Assembly (NCBI GenBank): GCA_964432595.1
Contig: CAYSOF010000001.1
Location: forward strand, 434,001-498,000
Source: DASYLJ01 sp964432595
GTDB taxonomy: Bacteria > Desulfobacterota > Binatia > DP-6
DNA length: 64,000 bases
Direction of reading: 5' to 3'
The notes beneath the pieces were generated by a model that saw only the letters and a list, made by a program, of their open reading frames with translations, made no database searches and was not told where the DNA came from. Positions 31,551-39,095 of the stretch are shown here, in pieces. Within the stretch, counting starts at the first letter, position 1, and each line of letters starts with the position of its first letter. The position numbers and the translations under genes are program-made.

Positions 31551-31775
31551 ATGGGCCGATTGCCGCAGCGTTCCGCCGTGGAGGGGCACGACTCGCCGTT
31601 GCCGCTGGAGCGCGCGTTCGTTCTGCAAATTCGTCCGCAGATGGGATCGGACGACCTCTTCGTCGGACGGATCGAGCACATCGTGTCCGGCGCTGCCGAG
31701 CGGTTCACCTCCGCGGCGGAGGTCATCGCGTTCGTCACCCGCGTGCTGATGCCGGCAACCAAGGAGGAGCAATGA
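31551..31775 (+). CDS. Small conserved protein of the STAND cassette (copy A)
   Basis: A 74-residue protein from ATG 31551 with no signal peptide or membrane segment. The core (RAFVLQIRP, LFVGRIEHIVSG, RFTSAAEVIAFVTRVL) matches the product of 59439-59645 at about half its positions, including F-V-G-R, H-x-V-S and R-F-T-S. I know similar short unannotated proteins in Myxococcota-like genomes but no named family. Its stop overlaps the ATG of the secreted protein (ATGA), so the two are translationally coupled. There is no clear Shine-Dalgarno. Possibly a cytosolic partner, chaperone or signal for the secreted protein or the regulator. Confidence 0.7.
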   Translation: MGRLPQRSAVEGHDSPLPLERAFVLQIRPQMGSDDLFVGRIEHIVSGAAERFTSAAEVIAFVTRVLMPATKEEQ

Positions 31776-32971
31776 AGCGATCGCGTGTTCGAGGTGCACT
31801 TGCCGCGCTGGCGGCGACGACGCTGCTGGTCGCGGCCGTTCCCGCGCGGGCGCAGCAGGCGAAGTGTCTCGCGGGCAAGACGGGCTGCATGGCGAGGGAG
31901 GCGACCGGGCTACTCAAGTGCGAAGCGCTGGCGGTCACGCCCGGCAAGCCCGCGGATCCGAACGCCGGCGACTGCATCACCAAAGTGCACGCCAAGTTCG
32001 ACGGCGGCACCACTCCCGCCAAGGGTTGCTTCGAGAAGCTCGAGAGCAAGAGCCCGAACGACTGCGTCACCCTGGACGACACGAGCGCCGCCGAGACCGT
32101 GGTCGAGGCCTGCGTCGCGTCGCTCGTCGCGGCCATCGCACCGCCACCGCTCGAGCAGACGAAATGCGGCGCGGCCAAGACGTCGTGCGCGTCGAAGTAT
32201 CTGGCGGCCCTCCTGAAGTGCCGCCAGACGGCGCAGACGCCGGGGAAGCCGGCCGACCCGAACGCGAAGGGCTGTGTCGACAAGGCGGTCGCGCAGTACA
32301 CCGGCGGCGCCGATCCTGCGAAGGGCTGCTTCGCGAAGCTCGAGGCGAAGCAGCCGAACGACTGCCGGGCCACGAACGACGCGGCGACCGTGCAGGCGTT
32401 GGCCGAGAGCTGCCTCGCGGCGTTCGTCGCCGTCGCCGGAGGAACGACGAGCACCACGTCCACCACGATCGGCACGACGACCACGACGCCCGTCGGCTCC
32501 ACGACGTCGACGACGTTGAACCTCGCGTGTCCCGCAGCGCTGCGGTGCGGGACGCTCTGCTGCGACCGCGGGCAGATGTGCGCCAACGGCGCCTGCGTCG
32601 ACGAAGGGCATCCGACGCCGCCCTGCACGCCGCCGCTGGTGGCGGACGACGGCGCCTGCGTGCTGCCGTGCGGCGGCACGCAGTGTGGGCCGGCCGACGG
32701 CGAGATCTGCTGCAGCTCCGGTCCGGGCAACGGCATCTGCTGTGACGGCTACACCGACCGTTGCGCCGCCACCCAGGAGTCCTGCCAGACGGTCGCCTGT
32801 CCGGCGGGGCACTCCTACGTGGCGAGCGTCGACGACTGCTGCCCGAACGCGAACATCTGCGGCAGCGGGTCGTTCACGGACTGCTGCCAGAGCCTCGTCG
32901 AAGTGTGTGCGCAACCGATGTTCGGGTTGCCGCAGTGCGAGCCGCGGACGATCCCGCCGCCGCATCACTGA
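31772..32971 (+). CDS. Secreted Cys-repeat and Thr-linker protein (cassette A)
   Basis: A 399-residue exported protein; the signal peptide ends near ARA-QQA. Residues 31-120 and 131-220 are two copies of a Cys repeat with an exact 100-residue period (KC, GKTGCM, GLLKC, TPGKPADPNA, PAKGCF-KLE, PNDC). A Thr/Ser linker (about 224-250) leads to a densely Cys-rich C-terminal part with several CC pairs (LCCDRGQMC, ICCSSGPGNGICCDGY, DDCCPNANIC, DCCQS). It should be disulfide-rich and exported, perhaps cell-surface. It is coupled by 4-bp overlap to the small protein before it and overlaps the convergent MMPL gene by 7 bp. Confidence 0.78.
   Translation: MKRSRVRGALAALAATTLLVAAVPARAQQAKCLAGKTGCMAREATGLLKCEALAVTPGKPADPNAGDCITKVHAKFDGGTTPAKGCFEKLESKSPNDCVTLDDTSAAETVVEACVASLVAAIAPPPLEQTKCGAAKTSCASKYLAALLKCRQTAQTPGKPADPNAKGCVDKAVAQYTGGADPAKGCFAKLEAKQPNDCRATNDAATVQALAESCLAAFVAVAGGTTSTTSTTIGTTTTTPVGSTTSTTLNLACPAALRCGTLCCDRGQMCANGACVDEGHPTPPCTPPLVADDGACVLPCGGTQCGPADGEICCSSGPGNGICCDGYTDRCAATQESCQTVACPAGHSYVASVDDCCPNANICGSGSFTDCCQSLVEVCAQPMFGLPQCEPRTIPPPHH
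31862..32431 (+). repeat. Two 100-codon coding repeats
   Basis: In-frame tandem duplication inside the secreted cassette-A gene. Copies begin at 31862 and 32162, exactly 300 bp apart. Cys positions and the blocks TPGKPADPNA and PAKGCF are the same in both, while other positions have diverged, so the duplication is old. Confidence 0.75.
32444..32518 (+). repeat. Thr-codon tract (linker), cassette A
   Basis: ACG/ACC-rich in-frame tract that encodes a Thr-dominated linker between the repeat head and the Cys-rich tail of the secreted protein. Same style as the tracts at 1024, 41593 and 60835. Confidence 0.75.
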
Positions 32972-35220
32972 GACCGGCGCCGCTCCCACACCGTCACGAG
33001 CGCGGGCAGCAGCAGCAGGTTCGCGAGCAGCGAGAGGACCATTGCGGTCGCGCCGAGGAAACCGAGCGTCGAGACGGGAAAGAAGCTCGCTGCGATGAGG
33101 ACGGCGAAGCCGGCGGCGAGCACGACGTCGGACACGATCATCGGCGCGCCGACGGCGTCGAGCGTCACGCGGCGGGCATCGCCGCCGAGGGTGGGCCGCA
33201 ACCGGCGATAGCGGTCGAGATACTGCACGGTGTCGTCGACGGCGTTGCCGAGCGCGGCGGCGCCCGTCGTCACCGTGGCGACGTTCAGCGGAATGCCGAG
33301 CCACCCGAGCATGCCGTAGACGAGCACGATCGGCAGCAGGTTCGGCAGCAAGGCGAGCAGGCCGAGCATCGGCGAGCGCAGCGCCACGGCGAGGAGCACG
33401 GTCATCGCGAGCGACGCGAGGACGAGCTCGCGCACGAGGCCGGTGGCGAACGCGGAGGCCGTCGCGGCGCGCAGCAGTCCCGTGCCCGTGAGCCGCGCCT
33501 CGAGCGGCGCGGGGACGAGCGCGGCGAGATGCGCCTGCACGCGCGTCACGAAGGCGTTCACCGCCGTCGTCGACGCGTGCGCCATCCGCACGAGCACGTG
33601 ATGGCGACCGCTCGCTTCGTGGATGTACGGCGCGAGCGTCTCCGCGTCGCCGAGATTGTAGAGCAGGGCGTACTGCGCGATCAGGTCGGCGCGGTCGGGC
33701 AGCGGCGCCCCGTCGCCCTGGAACGCGCCGGCGGTGAGACGCATCAGATCGCCGGCGCTCGTCACGGTCTGCACGTCGCGATCGCTGCGCAGTGCCGTGG
33801 CGACGGCGTCGGTCGCGCGCAGCAGCGCCGGGTCCCACGGGCCGTTCGGGCTCTCGAGGACGATGCTGAACGGCAGGACGCCGCCGAGCTGGCCGTCGAT
33901 CAGATGCGCCGAGCGCGCCACGGGCGAGTCGTCGGGGAACCATTCCCACGGACTCTGGTCCACCGTGAGCCAGACCAGTCCGAACGCACCCGTTCCGACG
34001 ACCATGGCGCCGGCCAGGAGCACGGCGCCGGCGTGACGATCGGTGAGACGGTGAACGGCGCCGAGGAGCGGGCGCAATCCCGCGTGCGAGCGCTCTGCCG
34101 GGATCGCGCTGCGCCCGGCGCCGAGCGCCAGCACCGCGGGCACGACCGTGAGCGACGCGATCGCGCTGCAGATGCTCGCCGTCACCGCGAGCACGCCCAG
34201 GTCCTGCAGCACGTCGACGTGGCTGCCGCACATCGGCAGGAAGCCGAGCGCGGTGGCGGCACCGCACCAAACGACCGTTGGGCCGATCTCCTCGAGCGCG
34301 GCGGCGACCGCCGGCGTGCCGGCGAGGCCGAGGTCGTGCTGTCGCGCGTGCTCGGAGAGGACGCGGACGCAGTAGCTCGTCGCGATCGCCAGGATGAGCG
34401 GCACGAGCGTCGACGTGACGACGGAGATCGAGACCCCGCAGGCGCCGGCCACCCCGAGCGTCCACGCGAGGGAAAGCACGACCGTCCCCAACGGCAGCAC
34501 GACCGCGAGCGCGCCGCGATACGTGACGCCGAGGAACACGGCCATGGCGACGAACGCGATGGAGCCGAGGAGGCGGAGGTCGTGGCGGGTGAGCGTGTCG
34601 ATCGCCACCTGTCCGTACGGCGCGCCGCCGAGGAGGACGTCCGCGTCCGGTGTCGTCGCGGCGACCGCCGCTTCGACCGCGGCGACGAGGCGGCCCTTGA
34701 AGCGGGGATCGTCCGGGCGCGGCCGCACGAACGCGAGCACCGCCGCGAGCGTGCGGTCGGCGGAGACGAGCGTCCCGCGCACGATCGGATGGGCGAGCGC
34801 CGCAGTCAGCGGCGCGCCCGGCGCCGGCGCGCCGTCGTCGCCGAACAGCCGGTCGACGGCGACGTCGTCGCCGTTCGGCCAGGGCCAGCGCATCGTGGCG
34901 AGGCTCACGACGCGCTCGACGCCGTCGATCTCGCGGATCGCCTCGGTGAGGCGCGCGAGATCGCGCATCGGCGCAGGCGCCGTCACGTCCGGCGCGCGCA
35001 ACAGCACGAAGAGGATCTCGTCGCCGCCGAACGCGCTTCGCACGTCGGCGAGGAACTCCGCATCGGGCGAGTCCTGCACGAGGAGCCGTTCGCTGGAATT
35101 GTCGAAGCTCAGCCGGCCGATGCCGACGCCGGCGAGCGCCGTGACGAGGGCGGCCGCTGCGAGGACGATCCCGGGATGCGTCGCGATCGCGCGCGCGAGG
35201 CGTGCGACGAGCGACGTGCC
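32965..35220 (-). CDS. RND-superfamily MMPL exporter, start codon not found
   Basis: An inner-membrane RND transporter of at least 750 residues with two 5-6 helix bundles (for example LLGSIAFVAMAVFLGVTYRG and LVLASLAMTVLLAVALRSPM) and two periplasmic loops. The first helix (HPGIVLAAAALVTALAGVG, then LSFDNSSERLL) is read in frame up to about 35220, but I find no ATG, GTG or TTG in frame above GTG 35079, which lies after that helix. A one-base error or an unusual start is likely. It follows the FeeM-like gene on the same strand and may export its lipid product; MMPL proteins export lipids, hopanoids or siderophores. Confidence 0.8.
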   Translation of the reverse strand, partial: GTSLVARLARAIATHPGIVLAAAALVTALAGVGIGRLSFDNSSERLLVQDSPDAEFLADVRSAFGGDEILFVLLRAPDVTAPAPMRDLARLTEAIREIDGVERVVSLATMRWPWPNGDDVAVDRLFGDDGAPAPGAPLTAALAHPIVRGTLVSADRTLAAVLAFVRPRPDDPRFKGRLVAAVEAAVAATTPDADVLLGGAPYGQVAIDTLTRHDLRLLGSIAFVAMAVFLGVTYRGALAVVLPLGTVVLSLAWTLGVAGACGVSISVVTSTLVPLILAIATSYCVRVLSEHARQHDLGLAGTPAVAAALEEIGPTVVWCGAATALGFLPMCGSHVDVLQDLGVLAVTASICSAIASLTVVPAVLALGAGRSAIPAERSHAGLRPLLGAVHRLTDRHAGAVLLAGAMVVGTGAFGLVWLTVDQSPWEWFPDDSPVARSAHLIDGQLGGVLPFSIVLESPNGPWDPALLRATDAVATALRSDRDVQTVTSAGDLMRLTAGAFQGDGAPLPDRADLIAQYALLYNLGDAETLAPYIHEASGRHHVLVRMAHASTTAVNAFVTRVQAHLAALVPAPLEARLTGTGLLRAATASAFATGLVRELVLASLAMTVLLAVALRSPMLGLLALLPNLLPIVLVYGMLGWLGIPLNVATVTTGAAALGNAVDDTVQYLDRYRRLRPTLGGDARRVTLDAVGAPMIVSDVVLAAGFAVLIAASFFPVSTLGFLGATAMVLSLLANLLLLPALVTVWERRRSQ

Positions 35221-35221
35221 G

Positions 35222-35971
35222 TCAGGACGCCCGGAGCTCGGGAGCGAGTGCGTCCTGCACCTCGAGCAGTCGCGTGAACGCGTGGCGGGCGTCGCGATAG
35301 CGCCCGGCGACGTCGCGGAGATCGAGGAGCATCGGCGTGCAGACGACGTTCGCGACGCGGGGATGCTCGAACGTCACGCCCGGCACGGGGTCGAAGAGCA
35401 GGAAATCGTAGATGGGCTTCACGTCGGCGGGTGCCATCACGAGGTAGTGCGAGAACCGCTGGCGGCGTGCGAGCGCGAACGCCCACTGGAAGAGCGCCAT
35501 GTGGATGCCCGTGCCCATCCGACGGCACTCGGGCAGGATGCAGAATCGATTCATCTCGCCCGGCCGCGAATCGGCCGGGATGAGCGCGTCGAGCGGCAGC
35601 TTCTGTTCGATCTCCAGCGGCCGCTCGTCCGGCCCCAGTGCACGCAATGAAGCGACCGGCTTGCCGTCGGGCAGTCGTACGACGGCGATGAATGCCCGCG
35701 CGTCGAGCGCATCTTCCTCCGGAACCGACGCTCGACCGTAGCGTTCCTCGAGGACGCGCCGCCGGTTTGCGAGCGCGTCCGCGCGATCGACGTCGCCGCC
35801 CGGCTCGATCCTCCACGTGCGCGGGCGCTCGCCGAGTCGCACCTGCCATATACGTCCGAGTCGAATCGCAGGAACGAACGGCGCGGGCGTGACGGATGAG
35901 CCAATTTCGGTTGACACCGCGTCGCGGCTTATGTTCAGCACAGCGACGTTGTCAAGAAGATAGTGGTTCAC
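35222..35971 (-). CDS. FeeM-like N-acyl amino acid synthase (GNAT fold)
   Basis: A 249-residue GNAT/autoinducer-synthase-fold protein. Its core resembles N-acyl amino acid synthase FeeM: WRIEPGGDVDRADALANRR, PVASLRALGP, EMNRFCILPECRRMGTG, then YLVMAPADVKPIYDFLLF. FeeM joins a fatty acyl group from an acyl carrier protein to the amino group of tyrosine or a related amino acid. An ACP gene lies directly opposite, which fits. All candidate starts are GTG: 35971, 35917 or 35839. The region above 35839 is AT-richer and holds promoter-like TTGACA boxes, so 35839 may be the true start. Assignment by pattern, not by search. Confidence 0.62.
   Translation of the reverse strand: MNHYLLDNVAVLNISRDAVSTEIGSSVTPAPFVPAIRLGRIWQVRLGERPRTWRIEPGGDVDRADALANRRRVLEERYGRASVPEEDALDARAFIAVVRLPDGKPVASLRALGPDERPLEIEQKLPLDALIPADSRPGEMNRFCILPECRRMGTGIHMALFQWAFALARRQRFSHYLVMAPADVKPIYDFLLFDPVPGVTFEHPRVANVVCTPMLLDLRDVAGRYRDARHAFTRLLEVQDALAPELRAS
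35910..35955. promoter_or_regulatory. Facing TTGACA boxes (inverted repeat)
   Basis: TTGACA at 35910-35915 on the plus strand faces TTGACA at 35955-35950 on the minus strand; each is followed within nine bases by TCGC. The minus-strand box has ATAAGC 17 bases on, a fair -10. On the plus strand no good -10 is seen at normal spacing. It sits between the FeeM-like and ACP genes as a divergent promoter or operator. Confidence 0.45.
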
Positions 35972-35987
35972 TCGAAAGGATCGTCAT

Positions 35988-36260
35988 ATGTCCGGTTCCG
36001 CTTCACCGACCCGTGAGGTCGTTCGCGAGCGGCTGCGCGTCCTGCTGCACGAGATCACGGGCGTGCCCCTCGACGACGTCACCGAGTGCGCGTCCATCGA
36101 CGAGGAACTCCGCATGGAGTCCGTCGCGTTCGTCGAGCTCCAGGTATCGCTGGAGGACGAGTACGGCATCGAGATCGACGCCGTCCAGATCGTCGAGCTG
36201 AACGAGTTCGGTCCGATCGTCGACTACGTCCACGACCTCGCCGCGCGAGCTGCCGCGTGA
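35988..36260 (+). CDS. Acyl carrier protein
   Basis: A 90-residue acidic carrier protein from ATG 35988. The phosphopantetheine site is S45 in LRMESVAFVEL, where E-S-V replaces the usual D-S-L. After it comes VSLEDEYGIEIDAVQIVE, a normal second half. It would carry fatty-acyl chains as thioesters in the cytosol. It is first of four plus-strand genes (ACP, acyl-CoA dehydrogenase, ketosynthase, NTF2-like) and overlaps the next by 4 bp. Placed opposite a FeeM-like synthase, it looks like the dedicated acyl donor (FeeL role). Confidence 0.88.
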   Translation: MSGSASPTREVVRERLRVLLHEITGVPLDDVTECASIDEELRMESVAFVELQVSLEDEYGIEIDAVQIVELNEFGPIVDYVHDLAARAAA

Positions 36261-37399
36261 GCCTCTTCGAGCCGGCGCACGACGCGTTCCGGCGCGACGT
36301 GCGCGGCTTCGTGGAGTCGCGGCTCACGCCGCACGCGGACGAATGGGAGCGTGCGGGCGAATTCCCGCGCAGCGTGTTCCGCGAGCTCGGCGAGGCCGGT
36401 TTGCTCGGTCTCGGGCACGAGACGCAGTGGGGCGGGCGCGCCCTCGATTTCGGCTACACCGTCGCGCTGGCCGAGGAGCTGCCGCGCTCGCACATGATGG
36501 GGCTCACGCTCAGCGTGATCGCGCAGACGAACATCTTCCCGCCGCTGCTCGCGACGCTCGGCACCGAGGCGCAGAAGCGCGACTTCCTCGCGCCGGCGAT
36601 CCGTGGCGAGAAGATCGGCGCCTTCGCGTGGAGCGAGCCGAGCGGCGGCTCGGACGTCGTGCGCGCGATCCAGACGACGGCCATCGACGAGGGTGACTTC
36701 TGGGTGGTCACCGGCGAGAAGAAGTTCATCACGAACAGCCCCATCGCCGACTTCGTGATCGCACTCGTGCGGACGCGCCCCGAGCCGTCGACGCAGAGCC
36801 TCACGCTGCTCATCGTACCGACCGACACGCCGGGCTTCCGCATCAAGGAGACCTTGCGCAAGCTCGGCATGCACACGTCGCCGACCGGATGGATCGAGCT
36901 CGACCACTGCCGCATCCCGAAAGGCCTGACCCTCGGCCGGCCGCACCTCGGCTACCACTATGCGGTCCGGAACCTCCTGGAGGAGCGCCTCGTCGGCGGC
37001 GCGTCGGCGGTCGCGGTGGCAGGCCTCGTCCTGGAGGGGACGATGGCGTACCTGCGCGAGCGATGCGCGTTCGATCAGCGCCTCGCCGATCTCCAGGCCG
37101 TGCGCCACCGCGTCGCCGAGCTGGCCGCCGACGTGGAGATCGGCCGGCGGTTCGTCCACTCCGTCGCCGAGCGCTACCGCGACGGCCACGTCGAGGCGAA
37201 AGAGATCTGCATGATCAAGTTCCACACCTACGAGATGGTGCAGCGCGTGATCGAGCGCTGCCTCCAGCTCCAGGGGGGGTGGGGATTCCTCGAGGACAAC
37301 TGGATGACGCGCGCGTATCGCGACGCGCGCGTGCTCAGCATCGGCGGCGGGGCGTCGGAGCTGATGAAGGATCTGGTCGCCGCGTACCTGCGGCTCTGA
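36257..37399 (+). CDS. Acyl-CoA dehydrogenase family protein
   Basis: A 380-residue flavoenzyme from GTG 36257 (GTGA overlap with the ACP stop). It shows the FAD/substrate signatures FAWSEPSGGSDV, VTGEKKFITNSP and, near the end, LQLQGGWGFLEDN and VLSIGGGASELMKDLV. The IGGGAS ending is that of a branch in which the catalytic Glu is not in the last segment. Its position between an ACP and a ketosynthase suggests it makes the alpha-beta double bond in an ACP-bound chain rather than serving beta-oxidation; this is inference. Confidence 0.87.
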   Translation: MSLFEPAHDAFRRDVRGFVESRLTPHADEWERAGEFPRSVFRELGEAGLLGLGHETQWGGRALDFGYTVALAEELPRSHMMGLTLSVIAQTNIFPPLLATLGTEAQKRDFLAPAIRGEKIGAFAWSEPSGGSDVVRAIQTTAIDEGDFWVVTGEKKFITNSPIADFVIALVRTRPEPSTQSLTLLIVPTDTPGFRIKETLRKLGMHTSPTGWIELDHCRIPKGLTLGRPHLGYHYAVRNLLEERLVGGASAVAVAGLVLEGTMAYLRERCAFDQRLADLQAVRHRVAELAADVEIGRRFVHSVAERYRDGHVEAKEICMIKFHTYEMVQRVIERCLQLQGGWGFLEDNWMTRAYRDARVLSIGGGASELMKDLVAAYLRL

Positions 37400-37402
37400 C
37401 GC

Positions 37403-38644
37403 ATGGATGCCCGCCGGACCGTCGTCGTCACCGGCATCGGCCTGATCGCGCCGACGGGCGTCGGCCGCGACCCGTTCTGGACCGCGGTCCGCGACGGCCG
37501 GCCGGCGCTCGGTCCGCTCACGCGGTTCGACGCCGCGGCGTTTCCGTCGCGCGTCGCCGGACAGGTGCCGGACGGTTGGGCGGGGGCACTCGACCTCCGG
37601 CTTCGTCGCACGGCGCCGATGGCGACGCAGATGCTCGTCGCCGCGGGCGCGGCCGCGCTCGTGGATGCGGGCGTCACGCTCGATGCGGTTGCGCCGGAGC
37701 GGCGCGCGGTCCACGTCGGGACGGCGCTGGGCGGTTGGCGTTCGGCGGAGGAGCAGATGGCCGTCGTGCACGAGCGGGGCCCGCGGCGCGTGAACCCCTT
37801 CCTCGCGAACGGCGCGCCGCCGTACGCGCCCGGTGCGGCGCTCGCCACGGAGATCGGCGCGGAAGGACCGCAGGTGACGTTCACGAGCGGGTGTCCGGCG
37901 AGCCTGCAGGCGATCATCGCCGGTGCGGCCGTCGTGGCGGCCGGCGACGTCGACATGGCGCTCGTCGGCGGCGTCGAGTGGCCGCTCTGCGAGGTGGTGA
38001 TCGCCGGGATGGGCCGCACGCACGAGCTCCACTCGGGGACGGGCGATCCCGCGCGCGTGTCGCGCCCCTTCGACGCGGCCCATGCGGGCATGGTGCTCGC
38101 GGAAGGAGCGTGCGTCCTCGTGCTCGAGCCGCTGGGCATCGCGCGCGCCCGCGGCGCGCGTCCGCTGGCGACCGTGCTCGGCGGCGGCGAGTCGTGTGAC
38201 GCGCGCGGCTTCTACGGCAGCGACCCCGACGGAACGGCGGCGGCGCGCGCGGTGCACGCGGCGCTCCGTCGCGCCCGTCGCACGCCCGCGGACGTCGGCT
38301 GGGTGTGCGCGCATGCGAACGCGTCACCGGCGTTCGATCGCAAGGAGACGGTCGTGCTGACGCGCGCGTTCGGTGAAGGGGCCGCGACGCTGCCCGTGAG
38401 CTCCATCAAGGGCGTGCTCGGCCATCCGCTCGGGGCGTCGGGCGCGTTCCAGGTCGCCGCCGCCGCGCTCGCGCTGCACGAGGCGCTGCTGCCGCCGACG
38501 GCGAACCTCGAGCAGCCCGCGCCGGAGTGCACGCTCGCGCACGTCGTGGGCGCGGCGCGGCCGTGGCATCCGGGGACGGCGCTCGTCACGAGCTACGGCT
38601 ACGGCGGCGTGAACGCGTGCCTGGTGCTCGGGGCGGTGGAGTAG
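37403..38644 (+). CDS. Beta-ketoacyl-ACP synthase (KAS II-like)
   Basis: A 413-residue thiolase-fold condensing enzyme. The catalytic set is present but in unusual surroundings: C164 in FTSGCPASLQA, H304 in CAHANASPAFD (normally AHGTST-like), K336 in SSIKGVLGH and H341 in GHPLGASGAFQ. It would extend an acyl-ACP with malonyl-ACP in the cytosol. The altered active-site neighbourhood suggests a secondary-metabolism enzyme rather than housekeeping FabF. Three bp after the acyl-CoA dehydrogenase. Confidence 0.87.
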   Translation: MDARRTVVVTGIGLIAPTGVGRDPFWTAVRDGRPALGPLTRFDAAAFPSRVAGQVPDGWAGALDLRLRRTAPMATQMLVAAGAAALVDAGVTLDAVAPERRAVHVGTALGGWRSAEEQMAVVHERGPRRVNPFLANGAPPYAPGAALATEIGAEGPQVTFTSGCPASLQAIIAGAAVVAAGDVDMALVGGVEWPLCEVVIAGMGRTHELHSGTGDPARVSRPFDAAHAGMVLAEGACVLVLEPLGIARARGARPLATVLGGGESCDARGFYGSDPDGTAAARAVHAALRRARRTPADVGWVCAHANASPAFDRKETVVLTRAFGEGAATLPVSSIKGVLGHPLGASGAFQVAAAALALHEALLPPTANLEQPAPECTLAHVVGAARPWHPGTALVTSYGYGGVNACLVLGAVE

Positions 38645-38677
38645 CGCGGCGCAGCGCGCGCCGCTACACCGTCGGCC

Positions 38678-39064
38678 ATGATCGACACCATGGCCGCCTG
38701 GCACGACCTCGTTCGACGCCGCAGCGCGGACGCTCTGGATGCGCTCCTCGCGGACGACGTCGTGTTCCACTCGCCGATCGTGCACACGCCGCAGGTCGGG
38801 AAGGCGCTGGCCACCATGTACCTGACGGCCGCGCTCCAGGTGATCGCGAACGATACCTTCACCTACCTGCGCGAGATCGTCGGTCCGCGCGACGCCGCGC
38901 TCGAGTTCCAGGCCGTGATCGACGGCATCGTGGTGAACGGTATCGACCTGATCCGGTGGAACGACGACGGCCGGATCGTCGACTTCAAGGTGTTGGTGCG
39001 GCCGCTGAAGGCGGTGAACCTCCTCCACGCGCAGATGCGGGCGATGATCGAGTCGATGACGTGA
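38678..39064 (+). CDS. NTF2-like/SnoaL-type protein
   Basis: A 128-residue small alpha+beta cone-fold protein: LVRRRSADALDALLADDVVF at the front, then strands such as DAALEFQAVIDGIVVNGIDL and RIVDFKVLVRPLKAVN. Members act as small isomerases, hydratases or binding proteins, so no reaction can be named. It lies 33 bp after the ketosynthase and may be last in the acyl-lipid operon. Confidence 0.75.
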   Translation: MIDTMAAWHDLVRRRSADALDALLADDVVFHSPIVHTPQVGKALATMYLTAALQVIANDTFTYLREIVGPRDAALEFQAVIDGIVVNGIDLIRWNDDGRIVDFKVLVRPLKAVNLLHAQMRAMIESMT

Positions 39065-39095
39065 CTGCTCGTCACTGGCGGCGGCCCGTGCGATC

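Noticed and set aside
36257..37399. Acyl-CoA dehydrogenase thought inactive because the last segment lacks the usual Glu
   Set aside because: The ending IGGGAS-E is normal for one family branch in which the base lies elsewhere; no proof of inactivity.
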